Below, in pieces: positions 10,112 through 18,484 of a DNA stretch of 64,000 bases. A program made the translations under genes and the position numbers. The notes under the pieces are model-generated. The model had not been told where the DNA came from and did not search any database. It saw only the letters and a list, made by a program, of their open reading frames with translations. The first letter of the stretch is position 1; each line of letters starts with the position of its first letter. Origin of the DNA: Bacteroidales bacterium (GTDB taxonomy: Bacteria > Bacteroidota > Bacteroidia > Bacteroidales > UBA1715); contig JADKDL010000009.1 in assembly GCA_016714605.1 (NCBI GenBank), forward strand, positions 62,001-126,000, given 5' to 3'.

Positions 10112-10915
10112 TTAATATTCCATTATTAAATCTAAAGTATGTTTAACTAAGATCAAATCTCCCCATAAACCATGATGTGGAATAACAATTTGAGCATTTT
10201 TATATTTATCTTGTATCTCTTTCACTGAAATTGGCCATTCTTTTACATTTGCGTCTTCTCTAAAACCCAGATTTTGGTATGATAATGCTTTAACCATACA
10301 TCCGGCAAATAAAACATTACATTCTTTAATATAAACCACTAAGTTATCAGGCGAGTGTGTTTCTCCTGGGAAAAACACATCAAAACTCAGATTTCCAATT
10401 TTTAGATTTATTCCATCTTCAATTTTAAATATTTTGTTAGGTTTGGCAAATACCATTGTCTCATACACTTTTTTTATTCTTTCTTGTTCAGGTTTCAACC
10501 AAGAAATGAGCTGTTGCTGTGTCTTCTCTCCTCTTTCTTCTATTAGAACACAAGTTTTGTCAGCACCATAAATGTCAATTCCTTTTTCTAATAAATATTG
10601 ATTTCCTCCTAAATTATCAACATGAAAACCGGTATTTATTGCTGTAATTTTCTGAGGGTTCAAATTTTTATACACCCAATCAATTAGTAATGCCGTAGCA
10701 GTAGTATCATAAGGGGTATCTATTAACACAATTTCTTTGTCGGATGCTTTTACCAACAATGAATTTGATTCCCAAGGAAAATGATGGGTAACTACATAAA
10801 TTTTGTCAGATAGTTTAGTAATAAATAATTCTTCGCTTAGTTTTATTTCAAATTGTGCGAAAATCATGTTGGTAAAAACCATAAATCCAACACAAAAAAA
10901 TAATGCTGTTTTCAT
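10112..10915 (-). CDS. Subclass B1-type metallo-beta-lactamase-fold hydrolase with an altered zinc site
   Basis: The 267-residue protein has a signal peptide ending near IFAQ and a metallo-beta-lactamase fold. In B1 enzymes the zinc ligands are His116, His118, His196 and Asp120, Cys221, His263. Here the first motif reads NTGFHVDNLGG, so H98 and D100 are present but the first histidine is replaced by Gly96. The others are in place: H187 in GETHSPDN, C206 in LFAGCMVK, H248 in IPHHGLWGD. The Cys ligand and the spacing support a B1 beta-lactamase rather than a glyoxalase or lactonase. Loss of the first Zn1 ligand recalls subclass B2, which has Asn there and works with one zinc. Activity on beta-lactams is plausible but not shown. 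Confidence 0.78.
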   Translation of the reverse strand: MKTALFFCVGFMVFTNMIFAQFEIKLSEELFITKLSDKIYVVTHHFPWESNSLLVKASDKEIVLIDTPYDTTATALLIDWVYKNLNPQKITAINTGFHVDNLGGNQYLLEKGIDIYGADKTCVLIEERGEKTQQQLISWLKPEQERIKKVYETMVFAKPNKIFKIEDGINLKIGNLSFDVFFPGETHSPDNLVVYIKECNVLFAGCMVKALSYQNLGFREDANVKEWPISVKEIQDKYKNAQIVIPHHGLWGDLILVKHTLDLIMEY

Positions 10916-11075
10916 TACTTAAATAATTAAATTTTAATAATATAGTTCAAAATATTGTATTCAAACTCCCATGAAGCGAAATTTAGTTCAGCCTGACATA
11001 GAAGCTAAAAGACAATGAGAATAATCTTTTTTCCAAATATAATTAAGTGAAATAGATTATTGGTTGTTTAGTTAA

Positions 11076-11840
11076 TTAAGCTTTTGTAAACCAAAGCGAA
11101 GTTGGTGAAACAATCGTTACTTTTATTGTTTCATCTTGTTTGAATATTCTCTGAAACCAATCCCTCAATGGAACACCACCCATTATTCTTGGATTTCCAC
11201 CTTTATTAGCTCGCCTATTAATAGATCCGTGAACTGTTTCTTTTTCTTCACCCAGAACCAATTCCATAATCTCGGTGTCACCAGCCAATAAGTTTGAATG
11301 ACTTACTGGTACATTAATAAAACCTTTTCCAAAGTATGATGAACCCAACGTTAACTCAAAAGAGTCTAATGTTTTAATATTCTCCCTTTTTATAGGTTTC
11401 GAAGTGAAATCGGGGTTGTCGCTTTCTTTGTCCTCTTTAATTTTTTCTTTTCCTTTCATATTCCACTCAGGATTAATTTCTTTAATTAAAGTATCTTCAA
11501 GACCTGCTGCTAAGTTGATTCTGAAACCACCAAAACTTAAAAGTCCATTGTCTGCTAAAATGAAAATATCAACGATGTTACCATGATTTAATAAACCTTT
11601 TATTACTTTGTTAATTCGAATATTGGTTGTTTGCGAAGTTCCTGGGTTTTTATAACCATTCATTCTATCACAAAGTGATTGGATTGTCTTTCCAATGTAC
11701 TTTATCTCTCCATCTATGATAAATGAATAAAGTAAGTCTTTTGTAAAGTGATTAGAATTTAAAACAAATTGAATTTGATTAGAATTTAAGGATTCCCAGA
11801 TTCCCACTTTTGCAAAACCTATTTTTATTAGTCTATCCAT
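11076..11840 (-). CDS. GIY-YIG nuclease domain protein
   Basis: This 254-residue protein has a GIY-YIG-like core at about residues 35-130. The first strand LLYSFIIDGEIKYIGKT carries the two aromatic/Gly positions and the YIG-K-T element. An Arg follows in CDRMNGYKNPG, and a Glu in LEDTLIKEINPEWN, which are the expected catalytic Arg and metal-binding Glu. The C-terminal ~80 residues (HSNLLAGDTEIMELVL, PRIMGG, VTIVSPTSLWF) may form a separate DNA-binding or B3/EVE-like barrel, but that is a guess. It lies 18 bases after a DUF4349 gene on the same strand. A restriction or repair role is possible; the substrate is unknown. Confidence 0.65.
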   Translation of the reverse strand: MDRLIKIGFAKVGIWESLNSNQIQFVLNSNHFTKDLLYSFIIDGEIKYIGKTIQSLCDRMNGYKNPGTSQTTNIRINKVIKGLLNHGNIVDIFILADNGLLSFGGFRINLAAGLEDTLIKEINPEWNMKGKEKIKEDKESDNPDFTSKPIKRENIKTLDSFELTLGSSYFGKGFINVPVSHSNLLAGDTEIMELVLGEEKETVHGSINRRANKGGNPRIMGGVPLRDWFQRIFKQDETIKVTIVSPTSLWFTKA

Positions 11841-11858
11841 ATTCTTTCAATAGAAAAA

Positions 11859-12698
11859 TTACTTTCTAATTTTCGACTTTTTATATCTCTTCCAGAAATA
11901 AAGAAAGAGAATTGCAATAATCCATAATGGCCAAATATTAATTAGAAACAGAAAGAAGTCTACAAAACCAAACCAACCTCTTGACAAGGATTGCTTTAAT
12001 TTTTCATAAAACTTATCTCTATTTACAGGATTAAATTTAAATTCTTTATCCTTTGTAATGGTTAAATCAAGAGTACTGTAGTCAACCAAATCACTCATAT
12101 ACTTGAGTCGTCCGGTGGTACTTTCTATTTCTTCTTCCAATACTCGTATCTTTTCCTCTATCTCAAGTATTTCATTTATGTTTTTCGCTTGTTTCAAAAG
12201 GTCGGTATAGCGTTTCAAATAATTCCTTTTATTTTCAAGTCTTGTTTCCAAATCTATAAATTGGTCGGTAACATCTTTGGCATCTATTTCTTTGAATTTC
12301 ATCTCGCCTTTACCGCTCTCTATTTGGTACAGAAACCTTTCGAAATTCTCACATGGAATCCTTATTTTCATAATAAAAGATGATTCCCAATCGGTATTAT
12401 TAAAACTCTCATTGGCATAATATGCTCCATGATTTTTCACCAATGAATCTATACGTAATTTTGTTTTTTCCAGCTCTGTAACTCTAATACCTAGCCTACC
12501 ATCTTTGATTATTTTTTTTCTACGAGGCTCTTGTTTATCAATCTTATCAATAGGAGATGGTTCTATTGCAGATTGCTGAGATGCTGAATTTACAGCTTCC
12601 TCCTTTTTTGTAACATCATAAGACTCATTCTCTGCCTGTTTTGAATGGCATGAAGATATCAGGATAGCCAAAATTAATATTGATATATACTTTCTCAT
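11859..12698 (-). CDS. DUF4349 family lipoprotein
   Basis: The 279-residue product has a lipobox (ILISSC, Cys near residue 17). A low-complexity linker and a KKIIKDGRLGIRV strand follow, and then the typical DUF4349 pattern: LVKNHGAYYANES, IPCENFERFL, DAKDVTDQFIDLETRLENK, a coiled coil with EILEIEEKIRVLEEEIE, and VDYSTLDLTI. A C-terminal transmembrane helix (about 245-268, FFLFLINIWPLWIIAILFLYF) ends in a basic tail. DUF4349 proteins are membrane-anchored and of unknown function; a few have been annotated as putative lipoproteins linked to envelope stress. It may be co-transcribed with the GIY-YIG gene. Confidence 0.82.
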   Translation of the reverse strand: MRKYISILILAILISSCHSKQAENESYDVTKKEEAVNSASQQSAIEPSPIDKIDKQEPRRKKIIKDGRLGIRVTELEKTKLRIDSLVKNHGAYYANESFNNTDWESSFIMKIRIPCENFERFLYQIESGKGEMKFKEIDAKDVTDQFIDLETRLENKRNYLKRYTDLLKQAKNINEILEIEEKIRVLEEEIESTTGRLKYMSDLVDYSTLDLTITKDKEFKFNPVNRDKFYEKLKQSLSRGWFGFVDFFLFLINIWPLWIIAILFLYFWKRYKKSKIRK

Positions 12699-12873
12699 TT
12701 TTATAGGTGTAATACGGGTTTAATATTTCGGGTTCTAAAGTAGTTTTAATCATTGAAATAGCCAAAGAATATGGGGTGTTTTTGTTGTTTTTTATTAATC
12801 TTACCAATCTCTATCAAAGGGTTAAGAAATTGTATAAATTTCTAATTCATACAGCAAACTTTCAATGCCCGAT

Positions 12874-12995
12874 AGGCAAAGCATCCTCGCTTTGTCAATC
12901 TATTCAAGGCATCTTGTCTTTTTTAAGAAGCAGATTTATCTATATTTCCCCCCTGGATAAAGCCTCAATGCAATTCATATTGTACTATTTAAAGT
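12874..12995 (+). repeat. Dispersed intergenic repeat, REP-like hairpin plus GCAATTCATATTG module
   Basis: A degenerate copy of the element GGCGAAGCGTCCTCGCTTCG followed by TATTCAAGGCATCTTGCC (two hairpins, then T-rich) covers 12874-12930. A second module, GCAATTCATATTGTACTATT, lies at 12968-12990 and is shared with 50.5 kb and 54.9 kb. Both modules recur elsewhere in the window (14.5, 18.3, 24.8, 33.9, 54.8 kb). Confidence 0.7.
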
Positions 12996-13029
12996 ATTCT
13001 TTGAAACCAAAATTGTGATTGAAAAATTG

Positions 13030-13077
13030 AGATGAAAAAATTTACCCTGAATAGTTTTTTTAAATCTATTCAGGGTA
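13030..13077 (-). terminator. Terminator of the serine hydrolase gene
   Basis: A 12-bp perfect stem (TACCCTGAATAG with its complement, 13043-13054 and 13066-13077) is followed on the minus strand by AAATTTTTTC. It lies about 30 bases after the stop of the leftward serine hydrolase gene. Confidence 0.8.
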
Positions 13078-13108
13078 AGGTACCTTAGATAATTTCTAAA
13101 TTAAAAAA

Positions 13109-14305
13109 CTAAGGAATTTTATATAATAGTTTGATGAGATAATTGGCAAGATTATATTTTATTGATTCACTATATAGAACATAATCATTTGTCATTACGC
13201 TTACAAACATATTAATCTCCGGAACATAAAGTGGATAAGAATAAAAACCCATCCAAGTAGATCCGCCGTTGTGTTCTATTAATAGATCGTAGGGGAATTG
13301 GTTGCTTGGGATATCAGGCATTGCCATTATACCTTTGCCATAATATGCAGGTGGTTTCATTTCTGGGAAACGATTCATTTCATTAAACATATCTTCTACA
13401 CTTTCTTTTGATATTAACCTACCACTCATCAAAGCCTGTAAGAAAACAATTTGATCTTTGGGGGTTGAGGCTATATAGCCTGAGAAAGAAGGGCCGGTTA
13501 CATCTTCCATTAAAATTATTTCTTTACCTCCTTTATGACCTTTTAAGGTGATAAGGGTATCTTTATTTTCAAAAGTTATGGCGTAGGTGTATTTTAGTCC
13601 GAGTGGTGAAATAATGTTTTGCTGAAGTAATTCTTCAAAACTCTTACCCGTTGCTTGTTCAGCTATAAGCCCCAATAGAATATATCCGGTATTGGAATAT
13701 GAAAACGAAGTACCCGGTTCGAATAAGAAAGGATATTTAAGTGACCATAATACCTTTTCCATTGGCTGATATACTTTTGTGTAGTCGTATTCTTTGCACG
13801 ACTCAAAAGAAGGTATGCCCGAAGTATGCATGAGCAAATCTCGTATTGTAATTTTATCTGATTTGGGTATATATGAAAACCATTTATCGATTGATGTATC
13901 AAGAGACAGAACACCTTGCTCTACAAGTTTGAGAATGAGAACACTTGTATATATTTTTCCGGTGCTTTCTGCGTGAAAAATAGTATTTGTATCAATTCTA
14001 TTTTCATCATCATTATTTTGTCTTACAGCACTCCAGACTCCTACATCGGGTATTCCTATTGCAACACTCATTGACGAAATGTTTAAAAACATTTGCATAG
14101 AATCTAAAAACATTGAAAGGGAATCTTGTATTTCTTTATTGAATGCTTTTGATGTTGACAGTGTGCCATGAGATTGAATTTCTTCAAATAAATAAGTTCT
14201 TTTATCAATCAATGATGGGTATGAATCCTTTTCTTTACAACCAATAAATACCGATATAAGAACCAAATAAGATGCTATTAAGCAGGTAAATTTCAACAAT
14301 TTCAT
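13109..14305 (-). CDS. Class C beta-lactamase-like serine hydrolase lipoprotein
   Basis: The start at 14305 is preferred because it gives MKLLKFTCLIASYLVLISVFIGC, a lipoprotein signal with the lipid Cys at about residue 23. The domain is of the beta-lactamase/transpeptidase-like family (PF00144). The SxxK motif is STGK in FHAESTGKIYTS, the Tyr-x-Asn motif is YSN in SFSYSNTGYILLG, and an HNG motif in LLIEHNGGSTWMG replaces KTG. Members include D-aminopeptidases, esterases and penicillin-binding-like proteins, so the substrate is open. Being a lipoprotein, it probably faces the periplasm or surface. Its own terminator suggests a single-gene transcript. Confidence 0.8.
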   Translation of the reverse strand: MKLLKFTCLIASYLVLISVFIGCKEKDSYPSLIDKRTYLFEEIQSHGTLSTSKAFNKEIQDSLSMFLDSMQMFLNISSMSVAIGIPDVGVWSAVRQNNDDENRIDTNTIFHAESTGKIYTSVLILKLVEQGVLSLDTSIDKWFSYIPKSDKITIRDLLMHTSGIPSFESCKEYDYTKVYQPMEKVLWSLKYPFLFEPGTSFSYSNTGYILLGLIAEQATGKSFEELLQQNIISPLGLKYTYAITFENKDTLITLKGHKGGKEIILMEDVTGPSFSGYIASTPKDQIVFLQALMSGRLISKESVEDMFNEMNRFPEMKPPAYYGKGIMAMPDIPSNQFPYDLLIEHNGGSTWMGFYSYPLYVPEINMFVSVMTNDYVLYSESIKYNLANYLIKLLYKIP

Positions 14306-14449
14306 AATTAATTTCCTTTTATACTGTTTATACTTTTCAAAATATTTATTTAGCATTGTTAATTTAAAACGTTCCCTTTAAAACAATATCTGTTCCAAAA
14401 AAGTGCATTCTTATTTTAACATTTCATTTTATCACAGCAGGCTAAAATC

Positions 14450-14585
14450 GAACGGCAATTCATTTTGTTCTAATCTAACAATAGCGTACACTATCGCTAA
14501 CCCTCTGTTAGGCGAAGCGTCCTCGCTTCGTCGAAGTATTCAAGGCATCTTGCCTTTTTTAAGAAATAGTTTTATCTATATTAAC
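14450..14585 (+). repeat. Dispersed intergenic repeat, composite copy
   Basis: A GGCAATTCATTTTGTTCTAA module (14455-14474) is followed at 14511-14565 by the best-conserved REP-like element: GGCGAAGCGTCCTCGCTTCG, then TATTCAAGGCATCTTGCC and a T-run. The first half folds as a 9-bp hairpin with a TCCT loop, and the second as an AGGCA-TCT-TGCCT hairpin. The T-run may let it terminate the convergent transcripts here. Confidence 0.75.
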
Positions 14586-14619
14586 AACCAAAGCAAGATT
14601 ATAAAAACACAATAGAAGT

Positions 14620-15837
14620 TTATCGTGCATCAACATTATTTTCAGTTATTATTGGCTTAATCTTAACCAGAAAACTAAGCAATAAGCCCACCGCAAGAAG
14701 TACCGCTGCAAAAAGGAAAGAAAAAAACGATGCCCTTTCCGGATTTGTATCCTTGAAGTAAGCTGCAATTTGGGGACCTACAATACCGGCACATGACCAT
14801 GCGGTGAGAAGGAGTCCGTATATGTGCGACATGTGCTTGTCTGTAAAAATATCGGCAACGAATGATGGCATGGTTCCAAATCCTCCGCCATAACCTAATA
14901 AAACAACGCAAACCAATGCTCCAAATACTATTGGGTTACTCACAAAGTTTAGCAAGACAAACACTATTATTTGCGTTGCAAGAATAAATCTAAAGGTCTG
15001 AATCCGACCCATTCTATCTGAAATACTTACCCAGAAGAACCGACCAATGCCATTGAATACTGAGCTTACTGCTATAAGTGTTGCACCGTAAGAAGTAAGC
15101 TGCAAAGGTGAATAACTTGTTCCATACAACAAAAACAAATCTTGAATCATCGACGACTGAAAACTTATCAGCATTATTCCGGCTACAATATTTATAAAGA
15201 ATATAATCCAAATAGCCACAAACTGTTTGCTCAGCAAAAGAAATATATAATCATTCGGTGTTTTGTCTAAGTCTTTTTGTGTGTTTGGGCTAGATTCAGG
15301 TTCAACAACAAAATAAGCCGACAACAAACCAAGAATCAAATACACCCCTCCTATTGACAAAAAAGTACAAGTCAAACTATTGGCATACAAATTCAGAAAG
15401 AATGGAGCTATGACTTTAGACAAGAGCAAAGCACCCAGTCCAAAACCCATGATTACCATTCCGGTAACCAATCCTTTTTTTTCGGGAAACCATTTTGCAG
15501 CAGTTATAACCGGAGTGACATATCCTAAACCCAGTCCGACCCCACCAATAAATCCAAAACCAAAAATAAGAAGAACGCTATTTTGATAATAAAAAGCCAA
15601 ACCACCGAGCATAAAAGCCACAGACCAGAGACTAACCCCAATTAAGGCTAATTTTTGAGCCCCATATTTTTTCAGATTAGCCCCACCCCAAGCAGCAGAA
15701 ATACCAAGCATCAATATTGCAATACTAAAAGACCAGGCAACCCTCGTGTTTGACCAAGAATACTGGTCAACAATAAGTTTTTGAAAAAAGCTCCACGCAT
15801 ACACAGAGCCAAGAATGAGCATAAGTATGGTACTCAT
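14620..15837 (-). CDS. MFS transporter of the oxalate/formate antiporter (OFA) family
   Basis: A 405-residue inner-membrane protein with about 12 hydrophobic helices. OFA-type signatures are clear: LGSVYAWSFF near the start, GLGLGYVTPVITAAKWFPEKKGLVTGM in the fourth to fifth helix region, and GYGGGFGTMPSFVADIFT in the second half. The family exchanges small carboxylates such as oxalate and formate; the substrate here is not known. The expected N-terminus is longer. In frame upstream, an ATG at 15867 gives MQTR, then a TGA codon (15853-15855), then WLIAA running into the annotated start. The gene is therefore probably broken by one nonsense base, or the base is an error. Confidence 0.82.
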   Translation of the reverse strand: MSTILMLILGSVYAWSFFQKLIVDQYSWSNTRVAWSFSIAILMLGISAAWGGANLKKYGAQKLALIGVSLWSVAFMLGGLAFYYQNSVLLIFGFGFIGGVGLGLGYVTPVITAAKWFPEKKGLVTGMVIMGFGLGALLLSKVIAPFFLNLYANSLTCTFLSIGGVYLILGLLSAYFVVEPESSPNTQKDLDKTPNDYIFLLLSKQFVAIWIIFFINIVAGIMLISFQSSMIQDLFLLYGTSYSPLQLTSYGATLIAVSSVFNGIGRFFWVSISDRMGRIQTFRFILATQIIVFVLLNFVSNPIVFGALVCVVLLGYGGGFGTMPSFVADIFTDKHMSHIYGLLLTAWSCAGIVGPQIAAYFKDTNPERASFFSFLFAAVLLAVGLLLSFLVKIKPIITENNVDAR

Positions 15838-15886
15838 TGCAGCAATTAACCATCACCTTGTTTGCATTTACTTTATAAAATTCGGG

Positions 15887-15978
15887 TTGATAAATACCCA
15901 CAAAGCTATGACTTAAAGCGATATTTTACAAGTAGTAAAATGTTCATATTTTTAAATATTTCGTTAAAGTATGTTCTT
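15887..15978 (+). repeat. Left copy of a ~95-bp imperfect direct repeat
   Basis: The stretch from TTGATAAATACCCACAAAGC to the TTCGTTAAAGTATGTTCTTC region matches 17706-17808 with scattered differences. In the right copy it is fused to an 18-base match with the transporter gene (15681-15697). The two copies flank the rightward Rieske and lipoprotein genes. Read on the minus strand, this copy still resembles the last codons of the DUF5329 gene (YFNEIFKN against FFNEILKK). Confidence 0.65.
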
Positions 15979-16057
15979 CGCCAACGTCAATACATATCTT
16001 CTATAAAAACAGAATGAACCTTATATTTTATAAAGATTAGTTTTTTATATTTGAGGC

Positions 16058-16405
16058 ATGAAAAAAATTGCTATTTGTACTACTGAAGAGTGTCAATCTT
16101 TAGGAAAAAAAGAGGTGACTATTGAAGGACAACCGATATTAATAATCTATTCAGATGGAAAATACTATGCTATTGATAGTTTATGTCCTCATGCCAAAAC
16201 TCGTCTAATAAGTGGAAGAATTGAAGATGAAACACTTACTTGTGCTAATCATGGCATTTGTTTCGATTTAAGTGATGGAGCAATTCGCTTGGATAAAATT
16301 GATGAAGATTTATTAGAGCAACTTGATGTAGATAATTTACCATTTGGCTCACTCAAAATTTATCCTCTAACTATTGAGAATGGAATGATAATGATTGAAA
16401 TATAG
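16058..16405 (+). CDS. Rieske [2Fe-2S] ferredoxin-like protein
   Basis: A 115-residue soluble protein with the Rieske cluster ligands C-P-H (in DSLCPHAKTRL) and C-A-N-H (in TLTCANHGICF), separated by 16 residues. The cluster-binding His/Cys pairs and the short length fit NirD-like or dioxygenase-type Rieske ferredoxins, which pass electrons to an oxygenase or reductase partner. No such partner is adjacent. A TATATTTG box at 16046-16053 is only a few bases from the ATG, so if it is a -7 element the mRNA would be leaderless. The gene sits inside a segment bounded by direct repeats. Confidence 0.85.
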   Translation: MKKIAICTTEECQSLGKKEVTIEGQPILIIYSDGKYYAIDSLCPHAKTRLISGRIEDETLTCANHGICFDLSDGAIRLDKIDEDLLEQLDVDNLPFGSLKIYPLTIENGMIMIEI

Positions 16406-16457
16406 GGCAGCTACGGTATAAACATTTTAATTATTTTTTTTTAAACAACAATCTTTT

Positions 16458-17637
16458 ATGAAACTTAGCAATTATCAACAGTTTATTTTATTTCTTTTTT
16501 CTTTGTTTCTTTTACCATCATGTGGAAATGGCAATAATGCAGCCGGTAATGATAATTCAATTTCTGTAAATAGAGACAGTATAGATAAAAAAGGTAATGA
16601 AAGTAGTCAAATCGTTAGTATTCCCCAAAAGGAACCTTTAGTTTTGGAAGTTGTAACACGAAAAAAATTGGCTTAAGTGATTATAATCCGGTAATAATAC
16701 CCGACAGTCTTTGGAATCAAACACTATTAAAATGGGCAAAAGACCCTTATGGATTGCTTGAAAATGAATCTCTTCCAAAAAAAGTGATATTATATAATGG
16801 TGTATTGTTTATAACCGATTATGAAGATGCTATCCTATCAAATCTATACCCATATGATTCTCTTGTGCAGTGGATTGAAGTTCTTGGCAATCCTCATTAC
16901 AGTAATCTGGATACAAATTTTTGGACTGTTGGAAATATTGGACTCATGTTGCTTCGTAATGATTCAATAAGTGAAGTGTCGCTATGCTGGAGACAACAAC
17001 GAGCATTGCCAGATGATTTTATTAGTAAATGTACCCATTCTATCTATGAAAATTATAATCTTGATTCAATTGATAATATTCAGTATGAATTTAGTTCCAT
17101 TATAAGAGGTGCTGGATGGCTTGCAACATCGACTCAAGGAATAAAGATTGTTTCTACCAATAACCAAAATACAACTATTTATAGAAATTATACAAATCAA
17201 ATATATAAATCTAACATAAAGGATGTTCAGTTTGTGTATGTTGATTATGATAGACGATTTGAAATAATTAAAGAGGCACATGAAGAGTTCAGATATATTT
17301 TAAATAGTCTGGAAAATGCAGGGGTGGCAAGTGAAAGTGATGATGTTACGATGGCTTATTTTGAATGTAATTATGAGTTCTCAAAATTTACATCGGCAAT
17401 TTAAGATTGTCAAACAGTGGATATTCTAATGTGAAACCAATTTACTATATAAGAACTCATGCAGGCCAAATGAAGTGGGAAGGCGAAGATTTATTTGCTA
17501 CTCAATCTGAATATGATTATTCAACCTATAACTTGTATCAAAATGGAGTAGATTTTACTTCATATTTCAACATCAATATTGATAAAAGATGGTATGACTG
17601 GCTAAAAGAACAAAGAGCTTATATGGCATTATATTAA
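16458..17637 (+). pseudogene. Hypothetical lipoprotein, two frameshifts
   Basis: Three consecutive open stretches in three frames (16458-16676, about 16668-17404, 17407-17637) join into one protein of about 390 residues. The start has a lipobox (LFLLPSC) and an Asn/Asp/Ser-rich linker. The first shift falls in a run of seven A near 16663; beyond it the alternative frame reads IGLSDYNPVIIPDSLWNQ. The second is close to 17395, where the next frame reads IYIGNLRLSNSGYSNVKP. I do not recognise the family. It follows the Rieske gene by 52 bases and may share its transcript. Confidence 0.65.
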
Positions 17638-17688
17638 GAATATAAATATTGTTTGGAGTAAGTAAAAAATATTGACTAAAATATGATA

Positions 17689-17808
17689 CCCCACCCCAAG
17701 CAGCAGATTGATAAACACCCCCAAAGCAAGTGCTATGATTTAAAGAGATATTTTTACAAGGAGTAAGATGTTCATATTTTTTTTAATATTTCATTAAAGA
17801 ATGTTCTC
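17689..17808 (+). repeat. Right copy of direct repeat, fused to a transporter gene scrap
   Basis: CCCCACCCCAAGCAGCAG (17689-17706) is identical to 15681-15697 inside the OFA transporter. The following ~100 bases match 15887-15978, upstream of that transporter, so about 190 bases are skipped at the join. The copy runs into the 3' end of the DUF5329 gene. Confidence 0.65.
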
Positions 17809-18131
17809 GTTGTAACCTCCTTACCATTTGAAAAAATGATTTTATATTCCTTACCTGTCATAGAAGATTTCGAGGCAATATGTTCTATGAAATCTTGAAC
17901 GGTTTTTATATCATCTCCTGCATTTTTCAACTTTGAACGGAGATGTTTTGCGGCAGTTTTGGCGTCATACAGTGAGCCATTTCTATTAAATTGTGCATTC
18001 TTTAATTGTTCAATAGAAGAAATTAACACTTCTATTTTTTCCTTTTCCGACAAAGCTTTTTTCTTTGTTTGTCCCAAAAATACATTTGTAGATAATGTCG
18101 CCAAAATCAAGATAAAAAATTTAAGTCTCAT
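17772..18131 (-). CDS. DUF5329 family exported protein
   Basis: A 119-residue protein with a signal peptide (MRLKFFILILATLSTNVFLGQ). The mature part has the DUF5329 pattern: EVLISSIEQLKNAQFNRNG, YDAKTAAKHLRSKLKNAG, TVQDFIEHIASKSSMTGKEY and a final FFNEIL. Members are small, probably periplasmic and of unknown function. Judging from the duplicated sequence near 15.9 kb, this gene once lay directly upstream of the OFA transporter on the same strand. Confidence 0.75.
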   Translation of the reverse strand: MRLKFFILILATLSTNVFLGQTKKKALSEKEKIEVLISSIEQLKNAQFNRNGSLYDAKTAAKHLRSKLKNAGDDIKTVQDFIEHIASKSSMTGKEYKIIFSNGKEVTTRTFFNEILKKI

Positions 18132-18249
18132 ATTATTTATTCTTTTTTAAAATTGTGCAAAGAAAACAATTTGTTCTGAATAAAAATAAATTATACTTAT
18201 TATAAATATAAAAGACTTTGGTACATAATAAGTTTTAATTTTCACCTAT

Positions 18250-18350
18250 CCATCGCCAACGTCAGTGTCTTCACTGACGTTTTATCTATATCAGCGTTTG
18301 GCGAAGCGTCCTCGTTTCGTCGAAGTATTCAAGGCCTCTTGCTTGTTTTT
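18250..18350 (+). repeat. Dispersed intergenic repeat, AACGTCAGTG hairpin plus REP-like element
   Basis: AACGTCAGTG-TCTT-CACTGACGTT (about 18258-18281) is a perfect 10-bp stem with a four-base loop. Parts of it recur at 15.98, 50.47 and 54.89 kb. A copy of the REP-like element (GGCGAAGCGTCCTCG, then ATTCAAGGCCTCTTGC) follows at 18300-18345. Confidence 0.7.
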
Positions 18351-18407
18351 AAGTAAATGTTTTTCATGTACTCTGCTAAAGCAAATAATGAATTTAATTA
18401 TATGTAT

Positions 18408-18440
18408 CCTCCAGCTAAAGCAGGAGGCAATTCATTGAAT
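18408..18440 (+). repeat. CCTCCAGCTAAAGCAGGAGG hairpin repeat
   Basis: CCTCC-AGCTAAAGCA-GGAGG followed by CAATTCATTGAAT. The same sequence occurs at 50377-50411 and, inverted, at 54942-54968. Confidence 0.7.
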
Positions 18441-18484
18441 AGTAATGTTGCTTAAGCGCATTAAAATAAAATTATATAATTCTT

